A DNA stretch of 64,000 bases from Tethya wilhelma (lineage: Eukaryota > Porifera > Demospongiae > Tethyida > Tethyidae), in NCBI GenBank assembly GCA_964030475.1, contig CAXIPT010000003.1, forward strand, positions 6,206,511 through 6,270,510, given 5' to 3'. Numbering within the stretch: position 1 is the stretch's first letter; every line of letters begins with the position of its first letter. Below are positions 23,176-35,450 of this stretch, one piece after another. The notes under the pieces were generated by a model, which saw only the letters and a program-made list of their open reading frames with translations, had not been told where the DNA came from and did no database searches. The position numbers and the translations under genes are program-made.

Positions 23176-24759
23176 TATATATAATTGTGCAGTAACAGTT
23201 ACAAAACCAATATCACGCCTGAGCAAGTTGACCTTAGCTAATTGGGAAAAGTTATGTTAAGTAGTTATAAAGCCTTCCATAGCAGCTGCTGTGATAAATG
23301 GCCCCAGTCCAATTTGGGGATCAAGTAAGAAAGGTTGTTTATGTCCAATCCAGTGGGTAAGCATTTCATAGCTGCTTTGTTTCTTTCTGGTCCATTGATG
23401 ATGGTTTATCTTTACACAATGCCATGTCACCACAACTTTATTTTAGGTGGGTGGTAGCAACAATATATCTTTAAAGTGTTTTTTCTTCAGATATCAACTA
23501 GACTATGTATGTGGTGTGTAGTTGCTTGGATTGGTTCCTGTCCAGTTAGCTACAACTAAGGATGTTTGTGAAAGATAAGTATTCACTGTTTTTTTTATGC
23601 ATTTGTGTAAACATGGATGCACACCTAGCCCCATTGTGAACGAAGATGGTTGTGATTTTGAGTACTGCATTCCAGCTTGTGTACTTAGTTACTATTAAAA
23701 TAATTTCTGTTGAGAGTTAACAATTAGCATTGTATTAATAATGTATGCTTTGTGTGTGAATTAGCTGCATAGTAACGTGTATTCATTGTGCCTTGTTCCA
23801 CTGTGAGCTGCAACTGGTCTGTTACAGACATTTTTCTCAGTGTAGGAGTGTGACAGACTACAATGAATTAGCCTGCAAAGCTTTAGTCTCCTCATCAAGG
23901 ATCTGTAAATTGGTATTAGTATTGTTTTGTGAACAACATGCAATTACTCCTCCATGTTTTTATCTTCATGGTTATGGTACACAACATTCCTGAACATGAA
24001 TTCTAACTGTATAAAATTAGTTGACAGTAAAAAGCTTTACTTTGTAGAGTACTGACATGTTGGGGCCTGGGACCATGTACATTGTAGCCTCTGCCACCTG
24101 CATGCTCTCATTATCAGCATACCAATCAAAGGACAGTTAGAGGGTTGTGAGGTAGCTGAAATTTTCCCACTGTATAAATCTGTGGTTGTGTGTTGTAACT
24201 GTGCCTGTGGTTGAATTGAAACCTCTAGGGCAAGAGATGGACCTAATTAACCATTGTTCAATGTAGTGTAACATGTATGGGGAATGTCAATTGCTTGTTA
24301 TGTCATCAGCAACTTGTGCTTCTTTGGTGTTTCAGAATATTGTAGTAGTACACAATGACTAAGAGCAACACATGGACTTGACTTTGGAAAACGTTTATTC
24401 ATCCACCTGCACAGGAATGCAGAGCTCCTTGGGCTCCACAAACCAAACAATGGTGTTCATATGGAAACAATGAAATTCAAAGGATGAAGGTCCTTGCTCT
24501 AACTATAGCACAGTAGAACACCCATGCTCCAGGCTATGAATTTCACAGTTGAATTGTGTACACACTGTTATTGCTGTGATCCTGGTACAGCTGGAAGTAG
24601 TAGAGAGTCACATGTTTGTGTTATTCCTAGCCCACCTCTGGCCTGTGATTCCCTGGTCTACCATTAGTGTGTTGTGCATTAGCAATTGTTTTTGCCATAT
24701 TTTTAACACAGTGTGTAGGTATTTGGCTGGTTTGTCTTGGCTCAATTCCTCCAAGTCCC

Positions 24760-24862
24760 TAACCTCGTGCCCAGGCTCCTAGTTTGCGAATATTTTTTTC
24801 TCTCCCTCCTTATTTTGGAAGGAAATAATAATTTGCAAGGGAGGAGCCTGGGAACAAGGCTA
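24760..24862. mobile_element. Short MITE, TAGCCTCGTTCCCAGGC family, 9-bp duplication
   Basis: Left taacctcgtgcccaggctcc and right gcctgggaacaaggcta are inverted, and ccaagtccc flanks both sides perfectly (24751-24759, 24863-24871). The paralogous segment at about 17866 lacks it. Confidence 0.9.
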
Positions 24863-24908
24863 CCAAGTCCCATTGCTGCACTAACTGGTGATTGTTTCTA
24901 TTTGTTGT

Positions 24909-25138
24909 CAACAGTTGATCACTAACGGCTTCGTGCTCAACCAGCAAGCCAACAAGAAAAATGAAAGTGCAGCACTTGTCATGGCTTCAGCTGACATGCT
25001 TATTGCAGCCCACCTGGTGGCACCTTCACACAGCCAGCTCATGGTAGCCCTCTTAGACCACCACAAAAGCCATTATAGTGGTCACAGACATGTGCTCTCA
25101 GAGCTAGCTAGATGGGTCTATTGTCAGGGGAAACCATA
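24909..25138 (+). other. Possible exon, unknown protein
   Basis: An acceptor-like tgtcaacag precedes a 76-codon open frame that starts LITNGFVLNQQANKKNESAA and continues with MASADMLIAAHLVAP. Its amino-acid texture (Ala/Leu-rich, helical, few rare residues) is more protein-like than other frames nearby. A diverged piece of the same sequence at 17010-17130 does not keep the frame. I recognise no family. It may be one exon of a helical-bundle protein or chance. Confidence 0.3.
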
Positions 25139-25757
25139 ACCTGTGAAATTATAAAGTACACACAAACATCAACACTACTTTAACTCCTTTTCTAGGTGGT
25201 TTGCCTATGTTTAGTTACCAAGCTAGTCATTACATGTCTGTTGTGTCACCCATCTAAAGGTAGGCCCTTTTGATGCCAAGAGTGGATAGTGTATGCATAC
25301 TTAGTGGTTTGCAGTCACTTGCAGTCACCTAGTTACCAGCAAAATTGTTGGGGTTCTAAGTACTAACATTTACATCACAAAGGTGTAGGAATTTCTCATG
25401 AGGTTGGTTGAGTTAATTTTCTCCTGAGAATTTGGTTGCACTATAAAATTAATCATATTCATTGTATACAGTGTGTGGTTTTGCATGGGTAATAAATATG
25501 AATTTCACATTCCACACAAAAGAAGTACCATGAAGATGATTCTTCTATAAAGGGACTAGAGATTTTAATTGGTACAAAGTTTAATTATTGGGTGTGTGAC
25601 TTGACAGATATCTATTTTAAAAATCACCTGATTCTATTCAACCTTGGGCTAGTGTACATGTTTGTCTGGCTTAGAGGAAGCTGGCTATCTTTGTAGTGTC
25701 ATTGTTATGTGGGCTAGCATCTGCTGTGCAAGATTCATCCAACTTAGCTATACATGA

Positions 25758-25765
25758 CTACACAC

Positions 25766-25843
<78 letters not shown>

Positions 25844-25853
25844 GTACACATAA
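25758..25853. repeat. Long (AC)n microsatellite
   Basis: Nearly 100 bp of AC with occasional G interruptions; the longest simple repeat in the window. Confidence 0.95.
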
Positions 25854-28660
25854 ATATTTTGTCTAGGAGTGGAATGCTCTTCTGAGAATTCTCTTCACTT
25901 GAAAGAACAAGATCATCAGAGGTGTGTGTATAGCATGGGTCAGTGTTAAATAGTGTCCCTATATTTTCAGAATGTTTTCTGGTCTACTAAAATGTTATAC
26001 TTATAAATTATTACTAGCTAGACCAACCAGGATACGTCCAGATCTAAATCGTAAACTTAAGTCATCTAGGATAACTATATAACTTGCAGCTTCTGTGTGT
26101 GTTTTTGTTGCTTGATTGAGCAAGTATTCTTTGTGTGTGCCCTGTTTGAAAGATAGTTCCAATTGATGCCTCTTATTGGAGATCAGCTTATTCCTGAGGC
26201 TCTCACACATTCCTTTCTGAAATTATTATTGTCAATGCAGTGGCCATTGTAAGAGACAATGCTAATTTGGATCATTTCTGTGAGATATTTCAGTTGTTAA
26301 ATTATATGTTTGGACTGTACCATGTGTGGTACGTTTTATTTTCTATACTCTGTTCAATTGTCACTTCTACTGGCATCACCTGCCTCTTATGTGACTCACT
26401 GTGTGCCTTAGTAACAAGATGTATTTTCTGTAGAATAATATATAGTTAGAAGCCGACCTAGGTTTAAAATACCGCAACTCTAATTCTTCGACCATAAACT
26501 GGGGGTGGGCACACTGAATCCACCTACCATAGAGATTCATCTTGTGACTCTCAGTGATTAGGCAGTAATGTTCCAAACATATTTAGCATTAATTGTTGTT
26601 CATGTGATCGCAGATATTATGTGTAACCTGATATAGCTATATATACTGTATTGGACGCACGTTGCCCTAGTGAGGAAACCACATGTCTCTCATGTTTTCG
26701 GGTTTAAATGGCATGTTTGAGGAGGTGGGGGATAGTTCCCTGCCGTTCTGTTTGTGTAATGGTAGTCACAAAGAGAGGTATCAGTCTAGATCTGTCAGTT
26801 GACCATAACTGATTGGGAAAAAATTTGCCATGTAAAGTACTCCACACCACCTGCTGTAACACCATAGACCCCAGCCCAGGTCAACTAGGGGGGTTGTTTT
26901 CACAGAATCAATGTCCTATCCAGTGGGTAAGTATATTTCAAAGCTGTTTTGGTTCTTGTTTGTCCATTGAAGGTATTCTATCTGTATACAGTACCACATT
27001 AGCTACCTGAACTCTTGTTAGGTGGGTGGTTCATTCTGTGTTCCAAAGAAACATTTTGTTAGATTGGTTTCCCTGGTGAAGTTCCATTACTTTGGATCTG
27101 TGAGTTCCTTCCTTGTTGATAACCAATCCTTTGTGAAAGATCAACATTTGATGTTTTGAGTGTTAGCCTCTTTTTTTGTGTACACATGTACTGCACTGTT
27201 GATTTAAGTTATTGACTAAATGGCTGCCCTAGGTAGCTTCCTCATTCCTAAGTTAAAATTCAAACATTAGGAGCTAGTGCTCTAATGTTGGTGCAATAGG
27301 CTAGCAGTTAAGTATGGTAAGCCTTGAAACCAGGCATTTAGTTTCCCACCATCTTTCAGCAGCCAGAGGGTGTTGGAGAAAATGAAACACCTTGTATACA
27401 GACTAAGTTTTACTGGATTTTTTGTGGTTGGTATCAAATTTCAGTGGCTGCTACTGTAGATAACTATGTGATGTAAGGCCATAAGAGGATAGTGAAAGTG
27501 TTCTTCATAATCAGAGACACACATGTGTCCTTGTTGGTGTGCATGTGCTACATTCCTCCCCAACAATTGAGTGCACTCATTTGTAACTGCTGTAGAAGCA
27601 TTACAGTTGCATGTGCAAGTAACTTTATTTGGATTTTTTTTGTTGTCTCTAAATGTTAGATTGTTGTAGTACATGTATTCCTGCATCGTTCCCTATCACT
27701 TCATTCCATCTCTACCCTTTATGTGTCACAGGTGTTCCTTACAAGAGAACATGTATATAGCTGATAACAAGCAGCAACTAATCAAAAGCTTATATGAATT
27801 GAAGGAATCCATCCTTGCAATTTGAAGTATTCTGCTATTGTTACCAACAAGCATTGTCTATCACTCACACTTGCAGTGCCGTAGAGTCTGCTAAAGAGGA
27901 GTCGTGATTCTAGTATCCACGGAGCCTTAATTCCACTGTGAGTACATATGCAGTGTATCTACTTTATCTGCTTACAGGCATTCTCCCAGTGGTAGGAGTG
28001 TGATAAGACTGCTGCAGTAATGAATTATAGGCTGCATAGCTATAGTCTCCCTTCATGGGCCTGTGTATGGTATTAATATAATTGTTTTGTGAACAATATG
28101 CACTTACCTCCTCCATGTTTTTATCTCCATGCTAGTGGTACACAACATTCCTAAACAGCACTATAATTGAATTGTTATTGCATATAGCTGACAGTGTACT
28201 TTTGCTGCTTACAGCAGTTTTACCTTTGTTATTCTGTACACAGTATTGCCATGTAAAGAATTTATATCAAACTTATAGGCAGTTTGATATATAATTATCA
28301 GAGCTGATATCCCTTCTGGTTGTAGCTACCACCCATTTCTCTGTATTCCCTGTTGTAGCTCTGTAAGAGTGGTGTTTGGCAAGTGGTTGGCTGAAGTACT
28401 TGGCAAGTTGTAATTATGCAATACAAGTAGTCACATGCTCTACAGCTGGCTTTTAACTCAATTAGCATAATCACAGTAGAGGAAATGATCCTGGCAGGTA
28501 CTTTTTGAAAGTGGCCATTATAGGCCTCTCTCTCTCTCTGTTCATGTTAGTCCAGGGCTTCTATAGACCTGTAAGACCAGTTCTCACTCCTAGGGTAAAA
28601 ACCCTCAGACATACTTACCTGCTGGCCATTGCCACTCCCTTACTTTATTATTAGGCTCAA

Positions 28661-28692
28661 CCTTGGTGAACCTTGGTGAACCTTGGTGAACC
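28661..28692. repeat. Short tandem repeat of accttggtga
   Basis: About three copies of a 10-11-bp unit; copy B has only one to two units at 39240-39252. Confidence 0.85.
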
Positions 28693-29035
28693 CTGGTTGA
28701 TATTTCCTACTCACTTGACAATAAAGTCCATGCACCTTTGACATTCATGAAGTGAAACAATGCACTCTTGAGGTTTGAGAACCATGAATAGGATGCCAAT
28801 GTGCCCACTCCTACACACATACACACGTAGTTATCTAATCTATCACAGACATAACCAATGGTATAATATTTTATCACCGTGTGTTGGTATGTGTGCCGAT
28901 TTGAGCAGGTAGTATATATAGACACTAGCTAGTTGTGACATTTGGAAGTTTGAGTACATTGAGTGAATTTGAATTCCACTTAGTTCCCAATTAAAGCCCA
29001 CAATATATTTTTTTATGTTCCTGATAATTGCATAG

Positions 29036-29178
29036 CAGAGGAGGTACGACACACAAGTGTCAATTAGCGCATTCCAATCACGTGACCACTATAGTTTGGT
29101 ATTGGATTTGGTCACGTGCACCTACCATGCTGAGTCAGCAAAGCATTGAATTGACACTCGCGTGTCATACCTCCTCTG
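29036..29178. mobile_element. Hairpin MITE with 9-bp target duplication
   Basis: Inverted ends cagaggaggtacgacacac and gtgtcatacctcctctg bound the element, and attgcatag is duplicated perfectly at 29027-29035 and 29179-29187. The interior contains an E-box-like tcacgtgacc. A relative with 30-bp perfect arms is at 44501-44610. Confidence 0.88.
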
Positions 29179-29320
29179 ATTGCATAGTCTACTCTGTCAC
29201 CCCAGCTCACATTATGTACATGTACATGTAGTTGTGTACACAAACCCTGTAAATCTACAATAGACAATAGATGTGGTTGTGTATATATGTTAATAGTTAT
29301 AGCACGGGGCCCATGCTATA

Positions 29321-29513
29321 CCATATAGCGGGAAATTTTTGTATTTTTTCGTATGCCGTTCAAATATACAAAAATTAAAACTGCGAAAATTTAACTTCCA
29401 CATTTACTTTATACGAGCGCACGCTGCGTATACGAAATTTAAATCTACGAAAAATTTTTCTGGCGCGTTTTTAACGATTTATACGAAATTTTGAACCAAC
29501 AAAATTAGGAGAT
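29321..29513. mobile_element. Degraded mariner-like MITE
   Basis: The left end ccatatagcgggaaattttt follows TA (29319-29320) and matches the ends of the element at 41745. The right end near 29513 is degenerate. The interior alternates aaaatt and cgaaaatt words as in the relatives. Confidence 0.65.
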
Positions 29514-29797
29514 ATATATGTTGCCTTCTTCATCAATTAACACACACACATTCCTAATCACTGCAGGTAACTGAAGATGTCAAGAACTGATCAAATTGTA
29601 ATGATTTATTTGAAAGAAGAGGGGAATTTTAATTGAACCAATGATGTACAAATTAGAATATTTAGAGACTCTGACCTATGACCATCATACATAAAATAAT
29701 AGTGATAAACAGTAATATATTTATTACATAATAATATTCTACATTCACACACACACACACACACAAATACAAACACCTGTTACACACAAAATAATTA

Positions 29798-30943
29798 TTA
29801 AACAATTTTGAAAGCAATACACATCTTACTGTCTTTAACATACTTCAAGAGAAAAAGTCTCTTACTCTGTATAACAACTTTAAACTCAAAAGCTTCAGCT
29901 CCAGCTAAATGTCTCTCACTACTAGCTTCAATGTTCTCCTTTGGTTCAGCTGTAGACTGGTCAAGGAGACAGCACTGGAGGCCACTGGGTCTCTCTCCAG
30001 GGTTCCCCTTGTGGCTCACTCGAATGAAGAGTTGAATGCGGTCTTCTGTAAGATCTCTTACAATACAAATGCTTGCTTTTAGCATGTAGCCAGCAGAGTT
30101 GTAGAACTGTGGGCTAAAGAAGAGTATGTTTCTTGATCTTATCAGTTCTGACATTCCAGGAATCTGCCATACAAAGGTGCCATTGCTTGTAGGCTCCAAA
30201 TGTACCAACCCAACTATGGGGTGTTGGCCATGGGGTTGCAGTTCATGTTCACCAAGACTTCCTCTGAGTCTATGTCTGATTTCCTCGTTCTGGAATGGAA
30301 ATGTTATCGAAACAATTACTGATTGCTCACATGACCAAACCACAATTCTCATCGATAAAGATTGTACAATTTATATGGTTGCCTTGACAACTTACCCCAA
30401 CAGCCAGTTGGTGTGCCCTCTGAGCCCTCAATGGAACCAACATGTTGGTGGTATAGGGTGGTGGTAGGACTGCTTCAGCTCTTCCCCCAGCCCCTAATGG
30501 AGTTTGCTACAGTGGAATGTGTGTGAAAAGGAAATGTTGTAAAAAGAGAATGCCAACACATGTACTGCTGCTTTTCTACAGCTGTAATGTTTCTTACTTC
30601 CTGTTGCACTGAAGGCTGTTGTCTGTTGTGCAAAGGTTGTTCACGGTGAACCTACATGTACACAAAGTGGTAAATAGGATCAAACACACAACAAAGCTAT
30701 CTTTTACAGTTATGAAAACAGTAGCTACAACTCCTTTTGTTTGGACTCAAGTTTGCTTACCAAATGGCCTTGAACTCTTGGTTGTACTCCTCCTGCCACA
30801 AGTAGACTGCGCCTCGGATCAAAACTCTACAAGAAGGCATGAAAATCATGTTATTGCTATCTAATGCTTTGTGCAAACATTAACGTACCACTTCTTGAAC
30901 ATCTGTATGTAGAGGTGGTACATCCTCTCTTCTGAGCAAAGGG
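29798..30943 (-). pseudogene. TRAF-like gene copy A, 5'-truncated, MATH exon intact
   Basis: Exons on the minus strand, all phase 0: remnant of 8b (about 30943-30889), 9 (30826-30761), 10 (30651-30598), 11 (30506-30396) and 12 (30289-29798). Exon 12 is fully open (163 codons plus stop) and encodes a MATH-type beta sandwich: SNGTFVWQIPGMSELI, then FFSPQFYNSAGYMLKASICI, then SGLQCCLLDQS, and last LLKYVKDSKMCIAFKIV. Exon 8b is cut at its 5' side where a transposon-derived repeat starts, and RING, zinc-finger and coiled-coil exons are absent. It cannot encode the full protein, yet its MATH frame shows no stop, so it may be recent, gene-converted with copy B, or expressed as a MATH-only product. 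Confidence 0.8.
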
Positions 30944-31467
30944 TAATGGCAGTTGCCATCCCTTGCTCCATTGAAGTACATAAATTTATACACTAAGTTT
31001 CAAAGCTTTCTAGTTTTGGTTTAGGCATATATATGATCAAAATGAGTATCAAGGAATGTAGTACCAATGAAAGAACTTACTTTGTGTTGTCAAAGTTGGC
31101 TCAACACATTCTGGTTCTCTGGAAATCCTTTTCAAGTAAGTCAGTTAGGAAGTACGTAAGTACGTACATAAGTTAGAAGAACAAAATGGCACTATCGTGG
31201 CTTCCCACTAGCACTCTCTACGAGTGCTGAGAAAAGTTTTTGTGAGCTTTAGGCCTTGCATGCAGTTGGTAAACTGTCATTGAGAGCCTCTGAGCAACTT
31301 TGAAGGTTTAATTTTGTTTGACTAGATTTTTTTAGTAACCAATATTTTGTATTGTGTCTATGGGACAGTCAGCCCATTCCTACTATACGTACTACCGTAC
31401 GCATGATGAACTATTTACTTCTTGTTCATTCACTTTTTCAGCACTCGCTCTAATGTAAACTTATATA
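30944..31467. repeat. hAT-related dispersed repeat
   Basis: 30970-31440 is closely similar to 33950-34520 in direct orientation and to parts of 35450-35760 and 56690-57070 in inverted orientation. It interrupts TRAF-like copy A. A cccattcctacta-type motif recurs at its edge (31373-31386). Confidence 0.7.
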
Positions 31468-33600
31468 CAGTGGTGTAGCTACAACAGGGCCAATAAGGGC
31501 CTGTGCCCTGGTATATTTGCAAGCTAGATATGGACGGAGCTCGCACTCACGTGATGAACCGATCACATGTGTGCTGTTACACGTGTGCGATATTGTGGTG
31601 TTGAAGATGTGTATGAGACAATCAAGTTTGTTTGAGTTTGCTAGCAAGCAACCTGAAGTCCAATCTAAACAAAGAAAGACTAATGGTGATGATGATTCAT
31701 ATTGTAAGGTATCACTGTTGAGAGGACTGCTACGATCATAATAAACAATGGCTGCTCTAGTGCTAGGACCCAGCCTGAGGGCATGAACTCTGACCTTCGT
31801 GATACCGGGGCTTATCACTCTGCATCAACATCATTTAATGATGATTCTGACCCTATACATCTCTCTGATATAGCAGTATCCTGTGATATACCACCTGTTC
31901 AGCCAATGAATATGGTGTTTCCAGTCAGGATATGTGCATGGTGATAAGCAGCGAAGCTTTAATCCAGAATGGTTTAGAAGCTACCATTAGCTTGAATATT
32001 CAGCAGTGAAAGATGCTGCTTTCTGTTATCTGTGCAGACTATTTCAAATTTCTGAAGGAAGATCACATGACACTTTTGCAAAGACAGGCTTCTGAGACTG
32101 GAAACATGCAACTGGTATGTTACCTGTTCATGATAAATGTCATACCCATATTGCTGCGATGAATGAATGGCAGCAGTACAAGTTAAATTCTCTGAAAGGC
32201 ACATTTATTTGAATGGCAGCAGTACAAGTTAAATTCTCTGAAAGGCACATTTATTTGAATGGCAGCAGTACAAGTTAAATTCTCTGAAAGGCACATTTAT
32301 TACCGAGAGAATTTGTAACTCTCACAGCCAACTTGTACTTAACAACAGACATTATATTAAAGCTGTGATCGAGGTATTACTGCTATGTGCACGTCAGGAA
32401 ACATCTCTTAGGGGGCATAGAGAATCAAAAAGCAAGGAGAGATTCTTAGCCTGATAGCAAGTTATGATTCTGTTATCTACGCTAAACTACATCATAGCCC
32501 TCAAAATGTCGTGTGCACTTCTCTGGAAATACAGAATCTACTTTTACATATTATAGGACAAATGATCAGACGTGAAATATGTACAGAGGCTATCAATGCT
32601 GAGTCATTTTCAATACTAGTAAATGAGACAAAAGATTGTTCTAAGAAAGAGCAGCTAGCTATTGTACTACCTTATGTGAAAGATTCAGGCATTTGTGAGC
32701 GATTCTTGACATTTGTGCAGATGTCTAAGCTAAATACTCAAAGTCTAGTTGAGACTATAGTGAAAGAGTTTCAATCATCTGGATTGGATTTGAAATTTTA
32801 GTGTCACAAGGGTATGATGGAGCTAGCGTTATGAGTGGACGTTGTTCTGGTGTATAGGCATGAATTGCTGAAGTAGCACCACAAGCTATATACATCCATT
32901 GCTTCGCACATGTGCTAAACTTTGTAGCTACTTGTTGATAGCACAAAATCTATACAAGAGAGTGCTGACTTCTTTGCGTTGGTTGAAGCATTGTATGCAT
33001 TTATTTCATGCACTAAAGCTCATAGTATATTTCATAGTAAACAGAAAGAATTGTATACCCTGATAAACCTGTTCGGGAATTAAAACAACTCTCAGACACA
33101 CGATGGGCTTGTTGATATTTATCTGTGCAAACACTTTGTTATACTTATGAGGCTTCGCTGGCTACTTTAGAATAAATAATGATAATGACCATGCAGAGGC
33201 TATAGAGGCTAGAGGTTATCTGTTTCAAGTCAAGTCATTTCTCTCACTTGTGGTTTTTGAAAGAATATTGTCTTGCACTAAGCAGTTGTCTGAGTCCTAA
33301 TTGTAATCTGACTATAGCAAGCAGCCTTGTGTCTGCCACAATAGAAACACTGGAAGAATTTAGAACAGAATCATCATCCAATCATGTCTTTGACTATACA
33401 GAACAAGTGGCTGTAAAGAATAGAATAGAAGTTAATGCAAAACCACAAGGTCGAAGGAAGAGAAAGACACATACATTGGAAGACTTTGTGACCTTAGAGC
33501 CTCAATGTAGATCAAGAGAACCATTGAGAAACAAACAGTATCATGAAGGCAATACAGGCTTGCAATCCACAGTCAAGTGCCACAGTTTTTTTTGAATGTT
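31468..33600 (+). pseudogene. Decayed hAT transposase (TTF zinc finger / DUF4371 type)
   Basis: The left terminus cagtggtgtagctac at 31468 fits ends common in ZMYM1-like hAT elements. The transposase pieces, in order and in several frames, are: a TTF-type zinc-finger region at about 32007-32110 (DAAFCYLCRLF, GFRDWKHAT); the N-terminal part of the DDE domain at 32511-32800 (FSILVNETKDCSKKEQLAIV); SQGYDGASVMSGRCSGV with a stop after it; IYIHCFAHVLNFVATC; and at 33248-33595 a late segment ending in RRKRKTHTLEDFVTLEPQ. Multiple stops, frameshifts and a 46-bp triplication make it non-functional. The hAT dimerisation C-terminus and a right terminus were not found. Confidence 0.85.
32165..32302. repeat. 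Three perfect tandem copies of a 46-bp unit
   Basis: Units start at 32165, 32211 and 32257 (each beginning gaatggcagcagtacaag) and are essentially identical. 46 is not a multiple of 3, so each added copy shifts the transposase frame. Their identity implies that the expansion is recent compared with the decay of the surrounding pseudogene. Confidence 0.95.
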
Positions 33601-35107
33601 GATGAATTAGTGAACTATAGCAGATATATAAGTAACTTAAACTGGAATGCTGGCCAAGAGTTGGGCATAAAAATGAAGTAGTCGTGTGCTGAAATTGAGA
33701 CAGTGCCTTGTTCAAATACTTTTTAACGCACTGCCCATTCCTACACTACTTATTTTTTGAAAATTTTACTACTTGTTCATTCACTTTCTTCAACACTACA
33801 GTGTGGAGACTATCAGAGACTGGTTAGTCCCTACAAAAAGCTTGAGTAGCAGCTACATGCACTACATTATGCGGGAGGAGGCTAATGCGCATGCGCATAA
33901 TATTGCCACGTGGGTAGATAATGACCTTTGAACTCTACCTACAGAGATGGCTGCATTGTTGTACATGAATTTAATCAATTTATACACTAATTTTATAAGC
34001 TTTCCAGTTTTTGTTTAGGCCTATCATACGGTAAAAAAATGAATTAGTAATCTGCTGAAACTGAGACCATGCATGCCTTGTTCCAATACTTTTTACTGCA
34101 CTGCCCATTCCTACAGTTTTAATTTTTTTTGAAATTTTTACTACTTGTTTAAGATGAAAATGAGTATCAAAGAATGCAATACCCATGAGAAGAACTTACT
34201 TTGTGCTGTCAAAGTTGACTCAACACATTCTGGTTCTCTGGAAATCCTTTTTAAGTAAGTCAGTTAGGAAGTACATGTAAGTAAGTAAGTAAGAGAACAA
34301 TAATTGCACTATGGTGGCTTCCCACTAGTGCTCTCTACGAGTGTTGAAGAAAGTTTTTGCGAGTTTTTGGCCTTGCATGCAGTTGGTAATCTGTCAGTGA
34401 GAGGCTCTGAGCAACTTTGAAGGTTTATTGTTTGACTAGATTTTTATAGTGACCAACATTTTGTATTGTGTCTATGGGACAGTCAGCCCAATCCTACTAT
34501 ACGTACTACCGTACATATGATATATTATGCTCATAAACTTTCAGAGAAAGACAGCTAAGTCTTCAAACATGGATTAAATTTAAAGCCTCCCTTTGATAGT
34601 TTTCTAACTGCATGCATCAACAAAACTCACAGAGACTTTCTAGAGCACTCTGGAGAGAGCGCTGGCGGGAAGCCAGAACAGTGCAATTTTGTTTTCTTCT
34701 TCCTTCCTTAATTCCTTCCTTCCTTCCTTCTTTCCTTCCTTCCTTCCTGACAAACTTGAACATGATTTCCAGACAAACAAAGGCATTCAGCCAGCTTTGA
34801 CTGTACACTACAACTTGACTTCATCTGAACTATGTCCTTTTATACTCGTTTGGTGCCTAAAAGGTGTATAGCTAGCAAAATCTAGGCATTTTTAAAACTC
34901 TGGTATAAAGTACTGTACTTACATGTAGCCATCTTGATGTAGGTAAGGATCGTCAACAGACCACGTGGTTTGCATGCATATAATGCGCATGCGCATCCAG
35001 TGCACTTCAAAGCAGTAGCGCATACTTTTTGTAGAGACTGACCAGTCTCTGATAGCTAGTGCTTCGTTGCAGTTGAGCACCTTAGTGCTAGAAAAAGTGA
35101 ACAAACA
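33601..35107. repeat. hAT-related non-autonomous repeats, no gene
   Basis: 33660-33800 and 34040-34150 are direct repeats around a gcactgcccattcctac motif. 34140-34520 repeats 31045-31440. A (TTCC)n expansion lies at 34696-34749, where the related copy at about 35685 has only ttccttcc. GCGCATGCGC occurs at 33882-33892 and 34985-34995. No coding frame is supported. Confidence 0.65.
34696..34749. repeat. (TTCC)n simple repeat
   Basis: A pyrimidine-only stretch of TTCC units with a few interruptions, expanded within a dispersed repeat. Confidence 0.9.
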
Positions 35108-35450
35108 AGTAGTAAAAATTTCAGTAAAATTAGCAGTGTATGAATGGGCAGTGCTGTAAAAGGAAGGAAACAAGGCTGGGACTTTAAATTTAGGCACATG
35201 ACTACTTCATTTTTACTATTCCAAAGTTTTCCAAGCTCACATAGGTTGCTTGTATATATATACCTTCAAATAATTTATGACTTAATTGAACTCTTAATTT
35301 TAATTCATGATCATGATTAAATGGGATAGAGACTGAACAAATGAAGTAGTCATGTGCCAAAATTTAAAGTCCCAGCCTTGTTTCTTTCCTTTTTACAGCA
35401 CTACCCATTTCTACACTGCTAATTTATATGAAATTTTACTGCTTGTATCA
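35108..35450. mobile_element. Hairpin element with ~105-bp arms
   Basis: 35108-35213 and 35340-35450 are inverted copies centred on the gaatgggcagtgctgtaaaa / ttttacagcactacccatt motif. A homologous hairpin is at 58125-58620. There is no coding capacity and the ends are hard to fix, because surrounding repeats share the same words. Confidence 0.75.

Larger units (their letters stand above)
17709..27200. repeat. Diverged tandem copies of a ~3-kb segment
   Basis: Blocks repeat in order: 17709-17890 with 24590-24890; 18000-18150 with 21020-21165; 18950-19040 with 22215-22325 and 25615-25690; 20510-20640 with 23320-23460 and 26900-27025. In the last block each copy has ATGTCCNATCCAGTGG followed by gtaagc/t, like a start codon plus splice donor, and a downstream AG-GTGGGTGG, but joining them gives a stop. 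The unit is therefore either noncoding or I have not found its real exons. Confidence 0.7.
27465..30943. repeat. Segmental duplication, copy A
   Basis: This is collinear and highly similar to 36785-40985 (copy B), in direct orientation about 9.3 kb apart. It carries exons 8b-12 of a TRAF-like gene at its right end. Copy B is longer because it contains a 711-bp MITE and a 243-bp element that A lacks, while A contains its own MITEs at 29036 and 29321. Copy B starts exactly at the N at 36784. Confidence 0.9.

Noticed and set aside
25758..25853. CRISPR-like array
   Set aside because: Pure AC microsatellite with no unique spacers; no array of direct repeats with spacers exists anywhere in the window.
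30126..30467. Plus-strand open frame over copy A
   Set aside because: Antisense to the MATH exon and exon 11 of the TRAF-like gene; no independent support.
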